Shown here piece by piece: positions 5,886 through 11,209 of a stretch of DNA of 11,209 nt. The stretch lies in NCBI GenBank assembly GCA_030267965.1, contig BRYA01000274.1:501-11709 (forward strand), given 5' to 3'. The translations under genes were made by a program, and so were the position numbers. How positions within the stretch are numbered: the first letter of the stretch is position 1; each line of letters begins with the position of its first letter. The notes beneath the pieces were generated by a model, which saw nothing but the letters and a program-made list of their open reading frames with translations, did no database searches and had not been told where the DNA came from. The DNA comes from Triparma columacea. Its lineage: Eukaryota > Sar > Bolidophyceae > Parmales > Triparmaceae.

Positions 5886-7823
5886 CTACAAGCTGACGAG
5901 TTCCACCCCCTCCCCTCCACCCCCTTCCCTCCCCTCCTCCAAATCCTCCCTCCTCCCTCCCTCCACCTTTTCGTACCCCCCCCCTTCTCCCCCCTCCTCC
6001 CCCACCCTAACCCCCCTCTCAACATAGTCCTTAAAGACCTCCCCCACCTTGACGCTGACCGCTCCCATGACAAGGCTAACCCCCAAACACGGCAGAGCCG
6101 CGTTCTTCATCAACCCCCCCTCCCCCCTTCCTCCCTGTCTCGCCACCACGCTTCCCACCCCCTTCGCCAGTCTAGATCCAACAACGTCAACCCAGCTCTT
6201 CGCGTTGTACTTAACCCTGTCCGTTGTGGGTTGGTACAGCAGTTCCTTCAGCGGGTCGTTCAAGCTGTACGCCAGCGCCTTCAGTACTCCCATGCTCACA
6301 AACACCATCCCCAAGCTCGGGTATATGAAGCACAGCAGCGTAGCCCCAACAAGGAGGCACGGGAATACCCTGAGCGCGAGCGTTACACCGAGCCTCTTCA
6401 AAACCCTGGGGAAGACAATCACGCTAACCAGGAGGCTCGTTCCGTTCACGAGTACCGCGTACCCTCCCATGAACCTGCTCATCTCCCTAACGTCCAGCGT
6501 GCCTCCTTTAGGGCCTGACTCTGTGTTCGCTTCCCCGCTGTCGTAGCGCTCGACGCTGAGGACCTTGAGCTCGTAGTCTAGCACGGTCATGGTAACCTCG
6601 TAGAGGGTACTGAGCATGAGGACGAGGACCAAATACCAGCTACCCCATATTAGCTTCAAACCACTCTTCCAGTCCTCCCCTTCTTCCGCATCATTATGAA
6701 CCCTTCCATTCGTTACATCCCCAACCTCATTCCTTCCATTCCCCACCTCATTCCCGAATCCCTTCTCATAAACCATAACCATCCCCGCTACCAAAAAATT
6801 CCCCCCAATCCCCCCAACCTTAACACACCATCCCACATCCCCCAATCCCCTTACAACCCCTCCCCCCACCATAGCTCCAATCTGCGCCCCCCCTACGATA
6901 ACACCGTAGTATTTCTCAGCGTCAGGTAGGTCGTAACGTGAGTTTGTGTATCCCCAGAAATGCATCACCATCAAACTACCGTAACTCTCGGTTAACACAT
7001 AAACAAGATACCCCACCAGCATCTTGGAAGCCTGGGTTTCGTTACTTGACGATGTGTTTAATTCAGAGCTATTATTATTGAACCCGATTTTCAGAACTAA
7101 AGTCCACGCAACTGCGTAAACCATTGCAATAACGTAGAACCCTCTATCCATCCCTCCACCATTTTTTCTAATTTTATTAACCATAACATTATACCCCCCT
7201 GTAGCTGCAGTAGTTGTAAATAAGCTAATTATCTTAGCGGTTGGTTGTTGTGATATTCCGACTGTTGTTGAGAGGATTACGTCTTTTATTGAATCTAGGA
7301 TCCAGAAGGTACATAAAATCGAGGCTAGGATTAAGGAGAGGGTTATACTACTGGAGAGATTGTTGGGGGGGGTGATGGAGGGGATTGGAGGAGGTATACT
7401 GGAAGGTTTATGGGGGTTATGGGGGGGATTTGATGTAGGTGTTGTAGTGTCGTAATATGAATTAAGTGTTGAATAAATAGCTGTAGTCCAGTCCCAAAAT
7501 GCTCCATTGTATCCCCAATCCTTTTTTTGTCTTTTTTCTCTCTTCTTCTCTCTTTCTGTATATTCTCCTCTATCTTGTTGTTGTTTATCGTTATTATCGT
7601 CATTATTATTGTCATCATTATCTTCATTATCGTTGTGTGTCAATAGTGAAGTAGTAGCATCAACATCATCATAATTATCAGCAACAAGTCCATGACTATA
7701 AGTGGTTTGTGATGCTTCAATACTCGCAAATACCGCATTACCGTCATTAGCATCATTAGCCTCGTTAGTAGACGACAATGATGTAGATGATGACGTATTA
7801 GGTGGGTTTAAGCCAAATACCAT
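5886..7823 (-). CDS. NTT/TLC-type nucleotide (ATP/ADP) transporter-like protein
   Basis: This intronless ORF has 645 codons; a TAG lies in frame 18 codons upstream of the ATG, supporting the start. NTT/TLC carriers exchange ATP for ADP or import nucleotides in plastids and intracellular bacteria. Family blocks are visible in order: ILDSIKDVILST (175-186), TESYGSL (278-284), YEVTM (408-412) and NDPLKELLY (522-530), followed by a Val-Asp-Val-Val-Gly-Ser-Arg-Leu segment at 545-552. They match the plant NTT blocks holding the four charged residues essential for transport, here K180, E279, E409 and K526. About 11 hydrophobic segments lie between 157 and 592. The first 155 residues are hydrophilic (Asn/Asp-rich at 64-80, Lys/Arg/Glu at 90-101, Pro-rich at 129-155), with no signal or plastid-targeting peptide at the extreme N-terminus, unlike plastid NTTs of diatoms. 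The C-terminal 40 residues are Gly/Glu/Arg low complexity. Location and substrate are uncertain; the family assignment is from motifs alone. Confidence 0.8.
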   Translation of the reverse strand: MVFGLNPPNTSSSTSLSSTNEANDANDGNAVFASIEASQTTYSHGLVADNYDDVDATTSLLTHNDNEDNDDNNNDDNNDKQQQDRGEYTEREKKREKRQKKDWGYNGAFWDWTTAIYSTLNSYYDTTTPTSNPPHNPHKPSSIPPPIPSITPPNNLSSSITLSLILASILCTFWILDSIKDVILSTTVGISQQPTAKIISLFTTTAATGGYNVMVNKIRKNGGGMDRGFYVIAMVYAVAWTLVLKIGFNNNSSELNTSSSNETQASKMLVGYLVYVLTESYGSLMVMHFWGYTNSRYDLPDAEKYYGVIVGGAQIGAMVGGGVVRGLGDVGWCVKVGGIGGNFLVAGMVMVYEKGFGNEVGNGRNEVGDVTNGRVHNDAEEGEDWKSGLKLIWGSWYLVLVLMLSTLYEVTMTVLDYELKVLSVERYDSGEANTESGPKGGTLDVREMSRFMGGYAVLVNGTSLLVSVIVFPRVLKRLGVTLALRVFPCLLVGATLLCFIYPSLGMVFVSMGVLKALAYSLNDPLKELLYQPTTDRVKYNAKSWVDVVGSRLAKGVGSVVARQGGRGEGGLMKNAALPCLGVSLVMGAVSVKVGEVFKDYVERGVRVGEEGGEGGGYEKVEGGRREDLEEGREGGGGEGVELVSL

Positions 7824-8143
7824 TGATTGCCCGACAATGCCCGACAGTGCTTGATGGAATATAATGCCTCCAACCTACTTTAGAGGGATTTTGAAGATAT
7901 ACAGGCCTTAGGAATCTATTAGTTAGGAGATTGGGGAGAATTTCAAGGAAGATAACAACGTTTGATGACAATTGAGGCCAATTAATTACAATTAATGACA
8001 ATTTGCCATTTGGGCTGGTTGGTGAAATGGGAGACGAAAAAGGGAAGGGTTAAGGGAGCGACGGGGCGACAATCAGGGAGAAGGGGGTGATTCGTGAATT
8101 TATTTGCACTTTTTGGATTTAACGTAAAAAACGTAACTGCATT
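7824..8143. other. intergenic region: transporter promoter and zinc-finger 3' end
   Basis: No gene is supported. The region should carry the minus-strand promoter of the nucleotide transporter and the 3'UTR of the zinc-finger gene. TGCCCGACA occurs twice in a row just upstream of the transporter start (7827-7848). An A/T-rich block at 7969-8001 repeats ACAATT and AATTAAT elements, and AACGTAA is doubled at about 8120-8136. None matches a named regulatory site I can defend. Confidence 0.45.
8099..8104 (-). promoter_or_regulatory. polyadenylation signal candidate for the zinc-finger gene
   Basis: On the minus strand AATAAA lies 40 bases after the stop codon at 8144-8146, a plausible distance for 3'-end formation. 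Confidence 0.4.
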
Positions 8144-9562
8144 TTAGTGCATTGAGGCGTGATGTCGTTTGAGGTGGCCTTTTTTCTTCGTTTTGTAGTC
8201 GCAGACTTCACAGTGGTACCAGGTCACGTTTTCATTGTGGACATCTACACGATGCTGCTTGAGATGACCTTTTTGCTTCGCTTTGTAGTCGCAGTCCTTA
8301 CAGTAGTGCCAGATTACGTTTTCGTTGTGGATATCTGCGCGATGTGTCTTGAGATGGCATTTTTGCTTCGTTTTGTAGTTGCAGTCCTCACAGTGGTGCC
8401 AGGTCACCTTTTCATTGTGGATGTTTGCACGATGCAGCTTGAGAGACCATTTTTTCTTCGCTTTGTAGTCGCAGTCCTCACAGTGGTGCCAGGTCACGTT
8501 TTCATTGTGGATGAATGCGCGATGCTTATTGAGAGTACCTTTGTGCTTCGCTTTGTAGTCGCAGTCCTCACAGTGGTGCCAGGTCACGTTTTCATTGTGG
8601 ATATATGCGCGATGCAGCTTGAGGCTATGTTTCCTGTTTGTCCTGTAGCTGCATCCAGGTTCACTACAAACGAACTTCTTCCCATCCTTCATACTACCCG
8701 CAGCTTGCTCTTCGACTTCTGCCTCTTCGTCACTATCCTCATCAATCGAGACTAGATCCTCGTCCTCCTCCTCACCATCCCCTCCCTCCTCCTTTCCCGC
8801 CGCCGTCCTCGTCACCAAAAACCATTCTCCTCCTTCGCCAAACACCTCCTCCTCCCCTTCCCATTTCCTCTCCTCGATAACCCCTGCCTTTAGCCGGTTC
8901 CTTGGCAGAAACGGCCACGTCTGGATGTATCCATCGTCAAACTTAACGACCTCGGAGTCCTTGAAATCACCGCCCTGCGTCTTCTTCCTCTTCTCCTCTA
9001 GCGTCATGGTTTGTTCAATTACCTTACCGTAGTACCAGCCGTTGTTGTAGAGACAAAGCACCTCTGCGCCAATTTTGACAGCCCCCTCGTTGTCGAGCTT
9101 GAAGCTCTCCTTCTCCATAATGCGCTTTAAGGTCCTGACTTCCTCTTCCTCGCCCTCGTCCTCTTCCACAACGGAGGTGTCTGAGTCGTATCCGTCTCCA
9201 AGCGTTTCAGGCATGGGGTTGCTTTCGTCTTCGCTGTCGTCGCTGTTAGAGTCGATCGAACACAAACCCACTTCATCCTCCTCCCTACCTTCCTCCTCCT
9301 TACACACCCCACAAAGCAACGCTGCTCCTCCCCCCCCTCCCCCACCAACGTCCTTTCCCTCCCCTTCTTCCTCATCCTCCTCTTCCTCCTCGTCACTGTA
9401 CAAGCAAACGAACTCCCCCACACCACCTCCCCCCCATTCCTCAAAGCTACTCTCACCCCCAACATCCTCCACCTTGCAACCTGCCTGATCAACCTCACCA
9501 TAACCGCTGGGAAGCTCTATTTTCACCCTACTCCTCTCCTCATTCGTAGTTATCTCCCCCAT
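8144..9562 (-). CDS. six-finger C2H2 zinc-finger protein with acidic N-terminus and possible Tudor-like domain
   Basis: This is a 472-residue intronless ORF. Two in-frame stops (TAA, TAG) lie just upstream of the ATG, which has A at -3 and G at +4. Residues about 35-145 are acidic with Glu, Asp and Gly runs. Residues about 163-225 (GAEVLCLYNNGWYYGKVIE, then VVKFDDGYIQTWPFL) resemble a small beta-barrel of the Tudor/Agenet type, which binds methylated histone tails; this is inference from pattern. Another acidic stretch follows. Six C2H2 fingers then fill 299-472, the last ending at the stop codon: finger 1 is C-x4-C-x12-H-x4-H, fingers 2-6 are C-x2-C-x12-H-x4-H. They are joined by a near-invariant HNENVTWHH linker instead of TGEKP. 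A nuclear DNA- or RNA-binding role, possibly chromatin-linked, is likely; the target is unknown. Confidence 0.85.
   Translation of the reverse strand: MGEITTNEERSRVKIELPSGYGEVDQAGCKVEDVGGESSFEEWGGGGVGEFVCLYSDEEEEEDEEEGEGKDVGGGGGGGAALLCGVCKEEEGREEDEVGLCSIDSNSDDSEDESNPMPETLGDGYDSDTSVVEEDEGEEEEVRTLKRIMEKESFKLDNEGAVKIGAEVLCLYNNGWYYGKVIEQTMTLEEKRKKTQGGDFKDSEVVKFDDGYIQTWPFLPRNRLKAGVIEERKWEGEEEVFGEGGEWFLVTRTAAGKEEGGDGEEEDEDLVSIDEDSDEEAEVEEQAAGSMKDGKKFVCSEPGCSYRTNRKHSLKLHRAYIHNENVTWHHCEDCDYKAKHKGTLNKHRAFIHNENVTWHHCEDCDYKAKKKWSLKLHRANIHNEKVTWHHCEDCNYKTKQKCHLKTHRADIHNENVIWHYCKDCDYKAKQKGHLKQHRVDVHNENVTWYHCEVCDYKTKKKGHLKRHHASMH
8147..8599 (-). repeat. 90-bp tandem repeat encoding linker plus zinc finger
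   Basis: Five consecutive 90-bp (30-codon) units, each from the last His of one finger through the next finger, are highly similar at DNA level. They differ mainly in the codons of the finger helix. The close similarity suggests recent duplication or concerted evolution. Confidence 0.9.
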
Positions 9563-10018
9563 ATTCTTCAAGTTCTATTACCGTACCCTCAAGCTCCCTG
9601 AAAATGGCCTACCAGTGAGTGAGATCTTCCAGGGAGTTAGTGGCAAGCACTTGCAGATCCAAAATGGGGAGGATCGGTAGGAAATTTAGGGAAATCGTTG
9701 ATGAAATACGGCCAAAAACCGGAAATGTCAAAATCACAGGGCTCTGTACACGATAACCCGAGAAAATATCCCAGAGAAAAATGGGCTGATTTTGGGATTT
9801 GGCTGAGAAAATTTACAACATTTTTACAGCACTTGTTTCATCTTGTTCCATTCTTTATTCATACGTGGGTGTTCAAAGTCTACTGAATTAGCACTTCATT
9901 GGTCTACACACACACACTAAAATAGTTATAAACGTTAATAATAAGTTAAATAACAGTCCTCTCTTTGCACGGAAAGGACGGCATAAAAGATCCTCTCCAT
10001 TCTGTTAGGGTTGGTACT
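9563..10018. promoter_or_regulatory. divergent promoter region between the zinc-finger and LRR genes
   Basis: The two flanking genes point away from each other, so both promoters should lie here. TATAAA at 9927-9932, 87 bases before the LRR ATG, is a candidate TATA box, preceded by an (AC)n tract near 9905-9917. A 22-bp sequence at 9647-9668 nearly repeats 72-93 at the window start (19 of 22 identical). A 61-codon ORF on plus (ATG at 9701, to 9886) is open but has no supporting features. Confidence 0.45.
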
Positions 10019-11209
10019 ATGAGTGAATATGACTATGCTCATGGTGATGACTATAGTAATGACTATGACGACCCAGATGATGGGTACTCTGCCCTTCCCA
10101 AAACAGCAGTATACTCCGGAACAGAGAGCTTCAGAGGTAATCGTGATCTCACAGAAGTGACTTTTGCACAAGGAGTGACAACGATTGGCGAGGGCGCCTT
10201 CGACGGATGCTCCTCCCTCACGGCCATCACCATCCCGGACGGAGATTGGCGAACGCGCCTTCTGCGATTGCTCCTCCCTCACGGCCATCACCATCCCAGA
10301 CGGAGTGACGACGATTGGCAATTACGCCTTCGAAGAATGCTCCTCCCTCACTGCCATCACAATCCCGGATGGAGTGACGATGATTGGCATACATGCCTTC
10401 AACGGATGCTCCTCCCTCATGGCTATCACCATCCCGGACGGAGTGACAAATATTAGCAAATATACCTTCTACGAATGCTCCTCCCTCACGGCCATCACAA
10501 TCCCAGACGGAGTGACGATGATTGAATCTTGCGCCTTTTTTGAGTGCTCCTCCCTCACTGCCATCACAATCCCTGATGGAGTGACGACAATTGATGATGA
10601 CGCCTTCAATGGATGCTCCTCCCTCACGGCCATCACCATCCCGGACGGAGTGACGATGATTAGCGTGGGCGCCTTCTACCGATGCTCCTCCCTCACGGCC
10701 ATCACAATCGCGGACTCTGTGACGATGATTGGTGGGGGCGCCTTCAGAGGATGCTCCTCCCTCATGGCCATCACCATCCCGGACTCAGTGATGACGATTG
10801 GCAGAAGCGCCTTCTTCGACTGCCCCTCCCTCACGGCCATCACGATCCCAGTTGGAGTGACAGAGATTGGTAGGGCAACCTTCCACGGATGCTCCTCCCT
10901 CACGGCCATCACAATCCCGGATGGAGTGACAACGATTGGTGAATTCGCCTTCTCTGAATGCTCCTCCCTCACGGCCATCACCATCCCGGACTCAGTGACG
11001 ATGATCTGTTATTCCGCCTTCAGAGATTGCTCCTCCCTAACGAAACTCATTCTATCTCCTGCCGTTTCCATCGGTGATGACTGCTTCTTGAACTGCACCG
11101 CCCTAATCACTGCCGCTGCTGATAAAAATATGCCGACTGTCTCGGACCTCCTCCATTACAGGTGGCACCGCAATGTCGCTGTGATCGAACGCGTCAACGC
11201 TCTTCTGTG
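10019..11209 (+). CDS. BspA-type leucine-rich-repeat protein, frameshifted and cut by the window end
   Basis: The ATG at 10019 is the first in its frame after an in-frame TAA at about 9953. The N-terminus (residues 1-25) is rich in Asp and Tyr, then repeats of the form TTIGxxAFxxCSSLTAITIPDGV begin, a 23-residue unit typical of the LRR_5/BspA family. These proteins form solenoids used for binding or adhesion in protists and bacteria. The first repeat is in the start codon's frame. Between it and the second, eight bases (GTGACGAC in the neighbouring units) are missing at about 10243, so the repeats continue one frame over and stay open to the window edge, while the original frame ends at 10456. 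No intron can be seen that would restore it. The gene may be a pseudogene, a truncated product, or an assembly error in a repetitive array. An internal ATG at about 10379 could start a shorter protein in the repeat frame. There is no signal peptide or membrane segment within the window. Confidence 0.75.
10172..11110 (+). repeat. 69-bp tandem repeat array encoding LRR units
   Basis: The core TGCTCCTCCCTC (one unit has TGCCCC) recurs at 10208, 10269, 10338, 10407, 10476, 10545, 10614, 10683, 10752, 10821, 10890, 10959 and 11028. Spacing is exactly 69 bp except the first step, which is 61. A diverged unit follows at 11094 (66 bp on). Variation is concentrated in two dipeptides per unit, either side of the conserved Ala-Phe. 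Confidence 0.95.

Noticed and set aside
6049..6546. 165-codon plus-strand ORF.
   Set aside because: It lies antisense within the nucleotide transporter, is Pro/Ser/Thr-rich from C/T-rich complement sequence, and matches no family.
8159..8755. 198-codon plus-strand ORF across the zinc-finger array, with a hydrophobic repeated sequence.
   Set aside because: It is the antisense shadow of the 90-bp finger repeats; its periodicity and openness follow from the real gene, and it lacks any independent support.
9563..9571. Extension of the zinc-finger protein by three residues to a TTG.
   Set aside because: The ATG at 9562 has a good context and in-frame stops lie just upstream.
9701..9886. 61-codon plus ORF in the divergent promoter region.
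   Set aside because: It is short, has no family features, sits between two divergent gene starts, and has no splice or poly(A) signals that would support it.
10172..11110. CRISPR-like array, because of regular spacing.
   Set aside because: The units are contiguous coding repeats of 69 bp with no distinct spacers, and they translate into LRR_5 repeats.

Overview
The window looks like nuclear DNA from a eukaryotic microbe, most plausibly a stramenopile alga (diatom or bolidophyte/Parmales-like). This is an inference. The supporting signs are spliceosomal introns with a uniform grammar (GTGAG donors, CTAAC-type branch sites, C/T-rich tracts, CAG acceptors), a nucleotide transporter of the plastid/parasite NTT type, a BspA-type leucine-rich-repeat gene and tandem C2H2 zinc fingers. 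No rRNA, tRNA, CRISPR array or intact mobile element was seen.

Layout. Positions 1-1627 hold an AT-rich stretch (about 60-430), a doubtful 64-residue ORF, and a C/T-rich region with splice-like signals but no convincing gene. Positions 1628-4483 (+) hold a ZIP-family metal transporter of six coding exons, with a 5'UTR intron ending exactly at the ATG; I assembled it to 705 residues. Converging on it from the minus strand is an unrecognised two-exon gene (5558 to 4678) for a small protein with one N-terminal membrane segment. Behind it, also on minus, are an intronless NTT-like nucleotide transporter (7823 to 5886) and an intronless gene joining an acidic region, a possible Tudor-like domain and six C2H2 fingers (9562 to 8144). 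A 456-bp divergent promoter region separates the latter from a BspA-type LRR gene (+, 10019 to the window edge). That gene carries an 8-bp deletion in its second repeat that shifts the frame.

The genes do not form an obvious pathway; this is ordinary mixed eukaryotic gene order. The most interesting points are the ZIP protein's long ectodomain, which appears to be an internally duplicated module punctuated by His/Asp-rich loops; the zinc-finger array, whose linkers are nearly invariant while predicted base-contact positions differ; the frameshifted LRR array; and an intron containing a 14-bp minisatellite that multiplies branch-site-like motifs.
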